Assembly: GCF_000004075.3 (NCBI RefSeq)
Contig: NC_026658.2
Location: 15,426,075 to 15,490,074, forward strand
Length of the DNA stretch: 64,000 nt
Reading direction: 5' to 3'
From: Cucumis sativus
Lineage: Eukaryota > Streptophyta > Magnoliopsida > Cucurbitales > Cucurbitaceae
Shown: positions 36,849 through 48,870 of the stretch, in pieces
How the letters are laid out: each line of letters begins with the position of its first letter
Numbering within the stretch: position 1 is the stretch's first letter
The notes under the pieces: model-generated
The model's input: the letters and a program-made list of their open reading frames with translations, nothing else
What the model was told of the DNA's origin: nothing
The model's database searches: none
Program-made: the position numbers and the translations under genes

Positions 36849-39800
36849 ATGAGCCGTTTAGGGTTCAAATCCGTCGTGTTTCACGGCGACGTCCGTCTTG
36901 GGGAACTTGACGCTATTCCGGCCACCGACCAGAATTTTCAGTTTCCGAACAACGAGATTAGAATCCACCGTATATCGCCGCCTAGTGAGAGATGTCCTCC
37001 TCTTTCAGTTCTTCAAACAATTTCTTCATTTTCTCTCAGGTGTAAGCTACAATCTTCCCTGCCTGTTGAACAACCGCACTTGATCCAGCTTCACTACTCT
37101 TGTTTCCACGAATTGAAGGTTTTACTCATTTTCTTGATTCTTTTCTTTTCTCTTCAAATGTTTTCTTTGAGTAAATGTATGTGTGTTTGTGCGTGTTTCA
37201 TATGGATACTGATTTTCAACGTTGTTAATTCATTTAATTATGAAAGTTTCACTGTGAATTTGGTGTGGAGTTGAGTTGAGTTGACGTTTGGAAGTCAGAC
37301 TGTATTGTGAAGTTAGTTTTTAATAATTTGGATTCTGATGTTTTTATACGAACTTACAGACCGCAATTGTCTTGGTTGGAGATGAAGAAATTCACCTTGT
37401 TGCAATGCCGAGCAAGCAGAAGAACTTTCCGTGTTTTTGGTGTTTTGCGGTGCCTTGTGGCTTATATCTATCCTGTTTAGGAATGCTAAATCTCAGGTGT
37501 CTTGCTATTGTTTTTGATCTAGACGAGACACTTATTGTGGCGAACACTATGAAATCTTTTGAAGATAGAATTGAAGCTCTTCGAATTTGGATTGCGCGAG
37601 AGGCAGATCCATTGCGTATATCTGGAATGTCTGCTGAACTCAAACGGTATGTGGAGGATCGGTTGTTGTTGAAACAGTATATTGAACACGATACAGTAAA
37701 TGACAATGGGAGGATTTTTAAGGCTCAACTGGAGGAGGTTCCTCCACTAAATGGCAACTGCGAGAAAGTAGTTCGTCCTATAATTAGATTGCTGGACAAG
37801 AATCTTGTTCTTACTCGCATCAATCCAGAGGTTGCCTCTAATTCTGATGCTATTTATTTACTGCTGTTGTGCCAATAAGTTCATTTATAATTAATAGACC
37901 TAATTATTATTTTTGGATTCATTTTGGGCATTTCATTTAGGTTTACCAATTTAATAAGATAAGGTTAGAACTGAGAAATTTGAAGTCTGTTACCATGAAT
38001 AATTCTTGGAAGAAATCTGAATAAAGTACACATCTAACTCAAATCTCCATCTGCAGCCTGGTTTCTCTACACTTTTTGTTCTCTTTTGAATAAGAAAAAT
38101 GTTCATATACTTTAACCTTAACCAAGGACCAAACTTAACAAACTTAAATAATAGGAATAACATGAATTCATAATTTTTTCTCATTGAATTGTATGATGTG
38201 CCTACTAACAAACCTGGTTTGATATGAGATTCATAGAGGTAATTACTAGGATGAACCTACTATTGGCCTATTGGAATGACCCAGGGGACTGTTTATCATT
38301 CTAAAGTCATTATTCTCAATGCAGATTCGCGATACCAGTGTTCTTGTGAGGTTACGTCCTGCATGGGAAGACTTAAGAAGCTATTTAACTGCTAGGGGTC
38401 GCAAGCGATTTGAAGTTTATGTATGTACCATGGCTGAAAGAGATTATGCATTAGAAATGTGGAGGCTTCTTGATCCAGAAGCTCACCTGATTGCAACAAA
38501 GCAGCTTCTTGAACGTGTTGTTTGTGTAAAATCAGGTAAAAAACCTAATAATCCTATTCTGAAGTGGAAACTATCAATTCTATAGATTTGTGCCTTGGCA
38601 CATACCTACAGGATAGGAGTCGTAGATTCACCTGTGTTACCTGATGGCTGATACGGACAATGAAACCCACCTTGTGAACCTGAAATTTGCAAATTGTTAG
38701 GTGCTTTGAAATTTAAATAATTTTTAGGGACTGTAGGATCTTTCATTTAATAGTATGTTAATTGAAAAATATGTATTTTCCTTTTTATTTGTAGAAAAAG
38801 AGAGTAATCCTGTTGTTTTTCTTACATTTATTTCTTGAGAACTTGAAACCGATACTTAGGTTGGGGGATTTGGCAGGTTCTAAGAAATCTTTGCTGAATG
38901 TCTTCCAATCCGGTTCATGTCATCCAAAGATGGCCATGGTTATTGATGACCGTTCAAAGGTTTGGGAAGACAAAGACCAACCGCGTGTTCATGTAGTTCC
39001 AGCATTTACTCCTTACTATGCTCCTCAAGCAGAGGTATGAAAATGTTGCCCCATTTGTAATATTATTTTTAAATAAATAAATAAAGATCAAGACTAACTG
39101 AGTGCTTAATAATGTGATATTTCTTTTTTTAAATAAATAAATAAAGATCAAGACTAACTGAGTGCTTAATAATGTGATATTTCTTTCAAATAGACAGCAA
39201 ATGCAGTCCCTGTCCTCTGTGTGGCAAGAAATGTTGCATGCAATGTCAGGGGTTGTTATTTCAAGTAAGTGTAACTAGACGTGCCGACTTACCTGCACAC
39301 AAACACCTGCCTTTATTGTCTTTGAAAGCTAATCATATGTATTTTTCCTTGCAGAGAATATGATGAGAGTTTGTTGCGACGGATTCTGGAAATTTCTTAT
39401 GAAGACGATGTGGTTGATCTACCTCCTGCTCCTGATGTGAGCAGCTATATGATGTCAGAGGTAGGTATTTGAGATGAAAAATATTCACCTTACCATTAAA
39501 TGATTGTTGGTGGTCTTTTTATTAATTTCTTCACCGATTAATTATTGATAGGAAGCTGGTTTTGTACCCAATGAGACTGTGAATGCTCCAATTTGTGAAG
39601 GAATGAATGGGGCTGAAGTGGAAAGGAGACTGAATCAACCGGTGAGTTTTTCATACCTGCTGCTAATGTTTTATGTTATCGGAGTAACGAGTAATAAAGG
39701 GCTTTACGTAAAATTCTTAACATTCAGGATGATAAGCATGTAATAGATATGGCCAATAATCCTACTACAAGCCAAACAGATGCGAGAGCAGATACTTCTC

Positions 39801-42800
39801 AATTACCAACTCCTCTAAATCCGAATATCACTGGACCAAAATCTTCAAGAACTTTACTGCCTTCTCAAAGTATGGCCTCTTATGTTCTTATTTTTCCTAC
39901 CCTTTTAAAATGAGAAACCAACTTCCATTTTGTCATTCTGTTACTTTTTCCATTAGTTTACTTTTTACTTTTAATTGTATAATTTATTCTGCAACGGTTA
40001 AACATGATTTGCTTCTTACAAGAGAATAGTACTCATTTGTTTCTTCATATTGTATTGTATTAGAGCCTGGTTTGCTTGGGGCTCCTGTCAGGCGAGACAT
40101 CTCTTCTGATCATGACATGAAGAGAGGACTCCTTGCCATGAAACCCAGTATAGATCTCAGGACTCAGACCTTTGGTGATCCCCCTATTCTCTCCAGAATG
40201 TCCCCACAAATATCAGCATCTGGATTACAGGTGCTAGGAGCTTCATTAGTGGATGAGGATTCCAGTCAAGGACATCAAAATCGTCGACCTTCAGGACTTA
40301 TTCCAGAATCTGATGCTTCGAAATCTGATAAACACCGTTCTCATCAGAACCTTTTTAGCAACAATTCACAAGGTTTTTCTTTTACAAGTTCTCTTTTTAC
40401 GGGCTTATGGTGAAGTGTGACGATCATTTTCCCCGAACTTAAATCTACTTTTTTACCTGACTGAAGCTTTGACAGGAGTTGCTGCTATATCTCAAAATCA
40501 TGCATCTAACAATAACAAAGAACATCAAACTGAAGCAGGGATTGTTTCTATACCTCCGCCTTCTTTATACATTGGAGTTCTACAAGAAATTGGTCGTAGA
40601 TGTAGTTCAAAGGTACAGTGCTAGTTTTTTACTATGATTTTAATTCTCACCACGTGTTTCTCACTTTGCCTAATTATGCAGGTCGAGTTTAAAACTGTTG
40701 TCAGTACCAGCAAGGATTTGCAATTTTCAGTTGAGGTCAGTGAAACTACGCTCTTTGTAGAAAATTTTCAACTGTACATGAACTAAAATGGAATAGATTA
40801 TTCATATTTAGGTTGGTTTTTTGCTGCCTTTTCTGTCGAGTAAACAGAAGAGTAAATATTTTAAAGAGCTTTTAGTGTAGGATTGATTCCTCACGTTGTT
40901 CCATATTCTTCCTTTCCAATGTTTCATTGGCCTTGATGTAGAAAGCAGATAAAAAAACATAAAAATAATCGTTGTGTCTTTTTGTTCGTTGGAATTAAGA
41001 AGCATCGTCGAACAATCTAATTGTGTTAGAATGTGGCAGATTTCATTTTCTCTGCTTGTTCGGTTCAGGTTTTGTTTACTGGTGAGAAGATTGGTGTTGG
41101 ATTGGGTAAGACAAGGAAAGACGCTCAACAACAAGCTGCGGAGAATGCGCTTCACAATTTGGCAGGTAAAACTGCATCCTCTTTTCTATTCCACTACTTG
41201 GATATGCTTCTATTTCATTCTATCTTTTTCCTTTTGATTTTACACTAGACCTTGACGTTAATTCTTAAACATGTTGTTTAATATCTTCTATTCTCTATAT
41301 TCATTTTCCACGGGAAACTCTTAAGATGACGGTTTAGAGTTTATGAACAAATATTGCTCCATGGCTATGGAATGGAAACTCTTACCTATGTATATGTATA
41401 TAAATTCTGTATCTTTATGGAGTGCAGATAAGTATGCTGCACATATCAAGCCTCTTATGGGACCCATGGATGCAGATCTCGACAAGCTTTCTATTGGCGT
41501 TGAAAATGGATTCCTATGGGACACAGCTGCTCCAGCAGTTAACGAGTTGCCGAAGGAAGAAGACGTTTGGCATAAAGAAAACAGCTCCGAGGTGCGAATT
41601 ACTAGTAATCCATCAGATAGATGATTTGATTTTTGTGGTTCAAAAACATAGGTGATGCTTGGATAAAGGGTATGAAGGAAAGTAATTTCCAGATGGGGGT
41701 TACTGCTCACAACCTTCCCCCCTTTCTACTTCATCTCATTGCACCAACAAAAACCGAAACACTCAAAGGCAAAGTTAGCTGCTTCATGTTTTCCCAATGC
41801 TGCCTCTTTATGTGCAGGCCTCTCTGAAAACATTTTAAAAAGGTATGAGCTCGGTGGTCAATCCCCAGTTTCTACCCCTTATCCAAGTACCTCCCATGTA
41901 GTTGATTTGATTTTTGGTCTCTTTTTCCTTATGTCCACAAGTTTTTAAGAGTATTTTTCGCTATTTAATGAAATATAGCTGCACTGAACTTTTTACTTCT
42001 ATTCATTTGTTAGCTTTCAAGTCAATCTTGTGGAGGACTTGTGTTGAATAAAAATTGAAGAGAATAGAAGCTTAAAACTTAATTGGTTATGTCAAATTAT
42101 ATTATACATTTTTGTTCCGTAAAATGCATCTTTTAATATCTTTTTGTGATTACTGACAATTGCTTCCAGGGTTGTGATGAACCCGAGAGTACTAATTCTG
42201 ATTCGACAAATCATCAGCAGCCGCAGCATGTTCAGAAGCGGCAGAGTTCCCCGAGGTAAACACTCTCAAATTTGTCTTTCCTTCTTTTCTATTTGGGGTT
42301 ACTTTTACGCCCTATCTGTTCACAATTTGGTTTTTAGCCCACACTCCCTTCACTTGTAAATCTTTTTGTTTTGCTATCTACCCTTTTTTAAAAAAAAGAA
42401 AGAAAAAAAACTTGATTTTGAAAACTAAAAAATATTTAAAAACTTGCTCTTTTTGGCATCTGGATAAAAAAATCGTCTCTTATTCTGAAGACAGTTGCAT
42501 AGAAACGGGCTTAATTTTAAAATGCCAAAAATAAAAATAAAGTCATATTTGGTAAAATCTATTTCTATCTCTAAATCTACTATTTATTTATTTCTAATGT
42601 TGTAAAAACCAAGTCAGTTTTGATAACTAAAAAAAAGGAAACAGTAATATTTGGAATTTGGCTAACCATTTCAACTTCTACTTAAGAAATGGAGAGAATA
42701 GGTTTAATTTTTTTAGTTGAGTCAAATCTGGTGAGACCAAATAGATCCCCCACCCCCACCCCCACTTTTAATCTCAGTGCAATATAAACTTTACGACTTG

Positions 42801-44499
42801 GTTCTAATCTTCTGCATGGTGTTGAACTGAAAACTTGAAAGTTGAAAACTAGGGCCCATCCTTCACCACTACTTAATTTTCTTTAAAATTTCAAAATGGA
42901 ATAATTATATTTGGAAACTAATATTGCAAAACTTGTTTAGTTACCATTTGGCCTCCTTTTGATAACCCTTCGTTTTTTGTTTTTTAAAATTGTGTTATTC
43001 TTTTTTGTTTTTTGTTTTTTGTTCTTTTTTCCTTTTTACTATGGTTTGCTTCTTTTCCTATTAAACATTTGAATGGAAGCTAAACGGTGTTTATAATCTT
43101 TGTTATCTAAAACTATAAATGAAGCAAAAAGATGTTGGAAACTTATAAAAGATGTAAGCTCATTTTAATTTTCTGTTTTTGAAATTTACATCTGTTTTCG
43201 ATGAACACCTTTGTTAAAATGATACTTGGAACTTTTATTCAAATTGTAAAGACTGAATTTCTTATATTTTCTTTTCCTTTTTTTCCTTTTTTTCTTTTTT
43301 TTTTCTTTTTTTTTTGTCAATGTGAACTTGGTATTTAAAATGTTTAATTACTCATTTTTCGTAATTGGTGTACTAAATATTTTTTTTTGGTGAAAACTTA
43401 TTTTCTAGGTCTCTTTCGATAGCAATTTGACTTTTGAAAATTATGCATATTTCTTTGCTGTTTTTCTGAATTCTTAGCTAAATTTTAAAAATAAAAACAA
43501 GTTTTTAAATCTATAATTTTCTCGATATCGTTTTATTGGTAGAAACTAGTTAACACAACATTTGCTTACTTTTCAAACACAAAGAAGTGTTACCAAACAA
43601 AATTTTGGTTTACAAAGTATGGGTAAAGCATGAACAAAATTACTGTTTTAGATTCAAAATTCAAAATTTGACTTGGCTTTTAAAACATGGATAATAAGTA
43701 GATATCAAAGCACGGCAAGGGATTAGAGGTGGAAGAGATGTTTTTAGGCCTACAAAAATTAAAATAATGTTTTTTGAATTTGTTTTTGTTATTTAATTTC
43801 TACTAACAGCTTAGTTAATTAAAATCTTTAATTAAGTAAGAAGAAACCATTGTAAACAAATTAAACAAAGCAAATCCTACAAAATTGTAATGGAGCTTCA
43901 GTTACCCAATTTTCCAAACAAAGAAACATAATTAATTGTATTTTAAAAAAATTCTGTTTTTCCTGAATTCTCAGATTAGAAATAAAAATAAAGGGCTTGC
44001 AAATGAGTGCACATATATACACACATATATACTCGTATAAGTATGGGGTAATACTGATACTTCATCACAAAATTGATATATACTCGTATAAGTATGGGGT
44101 AATACTGATACTTCATCACAAAATTGTGTTTAATGAGTTTTTGTGATAACGTGAATATTTTGTTTTTTTCTTTATTATTCTTAAAAAAAACCATATATAT
44201 GTTTGTGTGTGTGTGTATATATATATATTAAAGAAAAAAGAAGCAGAATCCTATATTAACATTACTGGAAGAATAAAGAATATTATCTATTCAAATCAGA
44301 TGGTTTTTTGGTGCTATAGATTTTTATAGTATTATCTTCTTACCAAATATATAAACAATAGTGAATATATTTTATTTGTTTCAGACCATTTCCAAGTAAA
44401 CGTTCAAAGGAAGATCAACCACATGGTCCTCAACATCATCATCATCAGCTTCCACCTTCACGCCAACAAAAAAATGGCCATTCCAATTCCATTACTTGA
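36849..44499 (+). CDS. CPL2: RNA polymerase II CTD phosphatase-like protein (CPL2 type, one dsRBD)
   Basis: Fifteen exons join in frame to 826 residues: 36849-37118, 37360-37830, 38325-38535, 38877-39034, 39194-39264, 39355-39460, 39552-39641, 39728-39869, 40064-40372, 40476-40612, 40682-40735, 41069-41165, 41428-41591, 42170-42255, 44385-44499. The FCP1-type phosphatase domain has the catalytic DLDET motif (D143, D145, T147), then [14 protein letters not shown] and MVIDDR. One double-stranded RNA-binding domain lies at about 640-708. CPL1 has two such domains and CPL3/4 have BRCT, so this is CPL2-like. In Arabidopsis these nuclear enzymes dephosphorylate Ser5 of the Pol II CTD and affect stress and growth gene expression. 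The His/Gln-rich tail ends after PFPSKRSK, a possible nuclear localisation signal. The last intron (2.1 kb) is repeat-filled. Confidence 0.95.
39066..39186. repeat. Exact 60-bp tandem duplication in CPL2 intron 4
   Basis: Bases 39066-39126 are identical to 39126-39186 (period 60). The second copy ends seven bases before the first base of exon 5 (39194). Without it the intron would be 99 bp rather than 159 bp. Confidence 0.97.
42390..43700. repeat. Dispersed repeat and poly-T-rich filler in CPL2 intron 14
   Basis: Contains phrases shared with the repeats at 26150-26720 and 47190-47480, such as GTTACCATTTGGCCTCCTTT, CTTTTTCTTTTTTT runs, and AAATCTAT... blocks. No coding region or defined element ends are seen. 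Confidence 0.45.
44025..44126. repeat. Exact 51-bp tandem duplication in CPL2 intron 14
   Basis: Bases 44025-44075 equal 44076-44126 exactly; each unit contains ACTCGTATAAGTATGGGG. The last unit ends about 260 bp before the final exon. Confidence 0.97.
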
Positions 44500-46353
44500 A
44501 GACCAACGATCGATCAATCAATAAATAAATAAATATCCATCCCACCAAAAAAAGAAAAAATGTTAAAATTTTTGTAACCCAGCCCTTCAACTTGGCCTCA
44601 TTTCATGGAACAAAAAAGCTTCTTCTTGCCTCCCTAAGGGCCTTGAGGTGAAGAACAAAAACCCTCTTCCTTTATTCTTTTCCTTTTTCTTTCTTCTTGA
44701 GAAATACGGGCTGTAAATTTTTTGTTCCTTTTCTTTTCTTCCCATTTTGGGCCTCCTCAGTCCTATTTCTTACTGGCTTCCCTTAAAATCACTATGTTGG
44801 CCGTTAGTGTGGCTGTACCCTTCTCTCTTAGAAATACTACAATTTCAATCATTGTGTCATTACTCAAGTGATGAAAATTAGTCTTTTTTACCTTTTGTTT
44901 CTCTATTTGTGTTTACTATTTTGTATATAAATTTGTTTCTGTTAATAATATAGTTCATTTTAGTTAGAAAGAAAATGCTTCGGATTTTACTCAAAATCTT
45001 TGATATAGATATCATACTCGACTAAGGGAGAAAAAACGTCACTTTCTGAAAGCAAAAATTTGTAAGATACATTAAAGCCATTATTATTCTGATTATAACA
45101 TGCAAATAAGACTGAGCAATTGGACGATATTATAATCCAATGAAACAAAGTGAGTTTAAAAATGTGAGTCTAACTGCCAAAATTGGACGATGGATATCCA
45201 AAATTGATGGATGGACAAAGCAGAAGCCACTCCAAAGATATGAATCACCTCGAAAACTGCAAGGCAAGAGACGCCGCAGAGGGAAAAAAAATCAAGGCTA
45301 AATAGGTAAGGGTGGAGTCAGAATCGTCAAGGAGGCCCTTAGATAGATTATGCTACGACTGAGGATTAATTATTCAATCCAATGTTTTCTTAATCGCCGT
45401 TTCTTTTCTAAAGAAATTAAAAGGGAGCAATTCCCTGTCAATTTCCCAAAATACAAAAATGGAAAATTTTGCAAGAATGAAGAAAAAATGGGTTTTCTTG
45501 TCTTCGTCCACATCTCTAGTTGGGACCTCAAATATTTTCCTATGATAAATACTTCAATGCATCGTGAGACACATCCACCTCTCCCATCACAAATCTTTGT
45601 TTTGACTTTTAAGGTTTCTAATGTGTGATCAAGTAGGCTCAAAAAAGATGGTCACACTGGAATTACTCAAATGTAGTTTTTTTTTTCCTATCGCGCTTCT
45701 GCATTTTTGTTAACTCATCTAAAAGGATTGTAGTTAACCGTATAAATTTTAGTGAACCAAAGAATTGATTCAAACATTTACTTCACAATCATATTGGCTG
45801 ATACTATCAAAGCGAGAGAGACAGAGAGACAGAGAAGAAAAAAAAAGGAACTTGATTTCCCAACCAATGAAACATGAACGAACGAAAAGTATAGTTTCAG
45901 GAAAAACTTGAACCAAAAGCTCAATCCCGAATCTATTAAGACATAGTTTAGGGTTTAGATCCAGACGTCAGAGACTCAAACATCAGTACTCCACCCCACA
46001 TGCAAATGCAATCAGGGAATATGAAGTGAGTAGCAGCAAACTATGGGTACAGCTAAGAAGAACCATGTCAAAATCCACAAAGGAAAAATAAAGACAGGTA
46101 CTCGTATTTTAAAACAGATTTCCATTCAACAAACATAATTCATCAGATTTCAAATGTTTTAGGATCGCCTTTTGATCACCATTGTAATACAAAACAACAA
46201 TAATAATAATAAAGCCAAATAAACCCAATTTCACCTCTTTCCATTTTAAATACCCAGATCGACCAAAATTAACATTCATCAAAGTTGAATGCACAATAAG
46301 ATATTAAGGACTAGATATAAAACACACCTCTTCTACAGCAATTCTATCCAACT
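44500..46353. other. CPL2 3' region and spacer to the next gene
   Basis: The CPL2 3' untranslated region probably extends to about 44900. At 45220-45340 there is a GC-richer stretch that, on the minus strand, has a CCTTGCAG acceptor-like site, but no reading frame follows. Much of 45780-46353 may be 3' untranslated sequence of the minus-strand gene at 46354. Confidence 0.45.
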
Positions 46354-46932
46354 TTAGAATTGTTTACCACAAATAAGAATTCTAAGTCGTCTTAACCTGA
46401 ACCTGACTCTAAATCGCTTGCTACTCCACAACAAACAAAATCTAGGTAGTTTCCGAAACGACTTTTTCCTAGTTAACTTGAGTTTGCTAACACTTATTGT
46501 GCTATTCCCAAGCCCTGTCTTTCTGTCTATGGAATAACCAGTTGATGTGCAATTAGTTGTGTGAGATCCAGAATCATGTGAGAGTCCAATCTTGACGGAT
46601 GCCCAAGCATCAAAGATTTCAACATCGGAATCACTGCCCCATAATGGAATTGACTTTATCATAGGTGATCCACTGTACTTACGGAAATAAGTGGCTAAAC
46701 TAGTATGTTGCATCTCAAATAATCTCCTCAGAGAAGTGTTTCCTGCTTTCATCAAGTCTAGTAAACTACTGCCTCTACAAGATGATTTAGAAGAGGAAGA
46801 CAAAGAAGAAGAAGAAGAAGAATACACAGATTTCTGATACTTGAGTATTTGTCGGATTCTTTCCTTTTGGACTTCAGGGTCAATAAACCTAGGTACGTCT
46901 TCTTCCTCCTCAGATATCTCTGATACTGGCAT
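46354..46932 (-). CDS. Unrecognised plant protein, 192 residues, single exon
   Basis: An uninterrupted minus-strand frame. The N-terminus is acidic (SEISEEEEDVPRF), followed by ERIRQILKYQ, a poly-Ser stretch encoded by a GAA/CTT microsatellite, and then LDLMKAGNTSLRRLFEMQHTSLATYF...YSGSPMIKSIPLWGSDSD, which has the look of a conserved plant block. The C-terminus is strongly basic (RKKSFRKLPRF and RFRVRFRLRRLRI). I believe relatives exist in other dicots as uncharacterised proteins, but I know no function. The ATG at 46932 comes just after a TTTTTTAG that may be the acceptor of a leader intron. No signal peptide or clear membrane segment is seen. Confidence 0.7.
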   Translation of the reverse strand: MPVSEISEEEEDVPRFIDPEVQKERIRQILKYQKSVYSSSSSSLSSSSKSSCRGSSLLDLMKAGNTSLRRLFEMQHTSLATYFRKYSGSPMIKSIPLWGSDSDVEIFDAWASVKIGLSHDSGSHTTNCTSTGYSIDRKTGLGNSTISVSKLKLTRKKSFRKLPRFCLLWSSKRFRVRFRLRRLRILICGKQF

Positions 46933-47979
46933 AGTTATCTAAAAAGCAGTGGTTGATAATACTAGATGAATGAGGCAACACACTTTATCTCTTTCTGTAT
47001 AGAGAGACAGTAGAACCTCCAAAATACACATTAAAAGCAACATAGACGGCTGAAATCAAGTTACGAAATATATTATTTGTAAGAGCCGGCCAACAGAACT
47101 TTGCTTCACCGTTTACTTCTCATGGTAAACAGTCTATCCAAGGTCGTATCTACCCTTTGTTTATTTTCCTATTATGATTATGAAGTACAATAGGCCTCCT
47201 ATGGTAACCCTTTAGTTTTTGGTATTTGGTTTTTGAAAATTAAGTTTACAAACAATACTTCCACTTATAAGTTTCTTTGTTTTTCTATTCACTTTCTATA
47301 AATGTTTTCAGAAACTAAAACAAAATTTGAAAACGAAAGAAGTAGTCTTCAAAATATAATTTTTCTTTCTGGAATTTCACTAAGAATTTCAAATGCTTCT
47401 TTGAAAAATGTGAAAACCATCCTATGGAATTCACGAGAAAACGATTATAAATTTAAAAAAAAAACAAATAAAGGTGGCCTAAGTAACTTCTTTAAGCCTA
47501 TCACAGAGAGAATTGGATAAATCCTCCCAAACTCCTGTCAGAACTTAGTATACGAACAAGCAACTGACGCTTCCTTACAAAGCCAAACTAAGACGACTTA
47601 AAAGAAATTTACAAAACCAACAAGGAGCTGGTAGAATCTTTCTATATCTAACGTTAATATTAAATAGCTCAACTCTAGTCTTCGAATAACATGTATGCGG
47701 AAGTTAACTTAAATTCCATTTGAAACAAACGCCTGTAGTGACGCAATGACTATCTATGAAGCATCGATGCTTAGACTCTTGCTCAGAAATGGTTAAAGAC
47801 AAAGATAGAAGGAAAATAGAGAGAGGCCGTACTTGGAGTTGACTCAAAACGAAGAACAAATTCATGAAGCCGATAAGCGACTGAAGAATTCATACAAAAA
47901 TAATGCTATTAGAAGAAGTGGAAGTACCTTCTGAATTAAGAAAACACATTCAAATAAACAGAATTAGGATGACCTATGA
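46933..47979. other. Spacer with a dispersed repeat (47190-47480)
   Basis: At 47190-47480, GGCCTCCTATGGTAACCC... TTTTTGAAAATTAAG... through to AAAGGTGGCC is a copy of the dispersed family also seen in the clathrin and CPL2 introns. The rest may include the leader of the gene at 46354 and the 3' untranslated region of the bTHXc gene. No other coding region is seen. Confidence 0.5.
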
Positions 47980-48529
47980 CTAGCTACCAAAAAGAGACTC
48001 GTCAATCTCGATCTTGATTTTCTCATTGTCGTCAAATTTATCCTTCCTAGGCGGAGAAGGAGGAGTTGGTACTCTCGGAGTCCCTCTCCCCTTGGTCTTG
48101 TCCCGAGGCCTTGCCTGAACATTTTCCCCCCGAAAAAAAATTCAAAATATAAAAAACGATAGAGAAACTTATGGAAGACAGAAACAGAAACTCAAGAAAA
48201 CATATAGATACATACATTTCCATACGAATGATTGAACCGCTTTCCTCTCTCCGTTTTCTTATCGCCTCTGCCACAATATACTGAAAAAAAAGTAAAGACA
48301 GAACAGAAATTAAGCAATGAAAAGTGAACAGAAGCGATGTAAATACTTCAATTGAAGCTAACACACACATACTAGCAGGAATTGAAGAAGGAGATGAAGG
48401 TGTAGAGATTGCAAGAGAAGCGGTAGAAGAAGCACGAAGAGATGTTCCTAGGGCTTCAGATTTGGAGAAAGAGAAGAAACGAGGAGATTGAGATGGAGCC
48501 TGAAGAAGTCCGAAAGGAAGAGACGCCAT
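47980..48529 (-). CDS. PSRP4: Plastid 30S ribosomal protein bTHXc (S31 / PSRP4)
   Basis: Three exons on the minus strand, 48529-48373, 48280-48216 and 48114-47980, give 118 residues. Residues 1-52 are a Ser-rich chloroplast transit peptide ([15 protein letters not shown]...). The mature part begins near the family signature [26 protein letters not shown] (from residue 53), the Thx motif that sits in the head of the small ribosomal subunit and stabilises 16S rRNA. The acidic C-terminal tail ([18 protein letters not shown]) is typical of the chloroplast rather than the mitochondrial form. All junctions are GT-AG and in frame. Confidence 0.93.
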
Positions 48530-48616
48530 GGATGGATGAAGATGAAGCAGAGCGAGGTAGCGCTTGTGGGAGAATCACAAAGATAAGTTTCGAGTGGAGA
48601 ATGTGACAGATATGAT

Positions 48617-48628
48617 CCTATTTTATAG
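48617..48628 (-). promoter_or_regulatory. TATA box of the bTHXc/PSRP4 gene
   Basis: Reads CTATAAAATAGG on the minus strand, about 88 bp before the start codon. It predicts a leader of about 60 nt starting near 48590. Confidence 0.65.
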
Positions 48629-48870
48629 TTTACCCGGACGGGTTTTCGGAGCTCCGAAGAAAATATAAGACTGGCGCTCTTTGCAAACGACATGTCGTTC
48701 CACAAGAGCTATTAGTAGCTGTCAAGTGGGCTTGTTTAAATTTCAAGGCTTACGGCCCCAATACGAGCCCATTGGACTTGTCAGTCTGAGTTTAAAAGGC
48801 CATACGAATTTAATAGTATAAGATCAACTTAAATTCCTTCCTTGTGAAACCTCAGAATTTGGGAGAGCCA

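Noticed and set aside
36515-36910. 131-codon plus-strand frame starting MAPINTN and overlapping the CPL2 start
   Set aside because: It begins between the two TATA boxes, translates GA repeats as RERERE, and runs in a different frame from CPL2.
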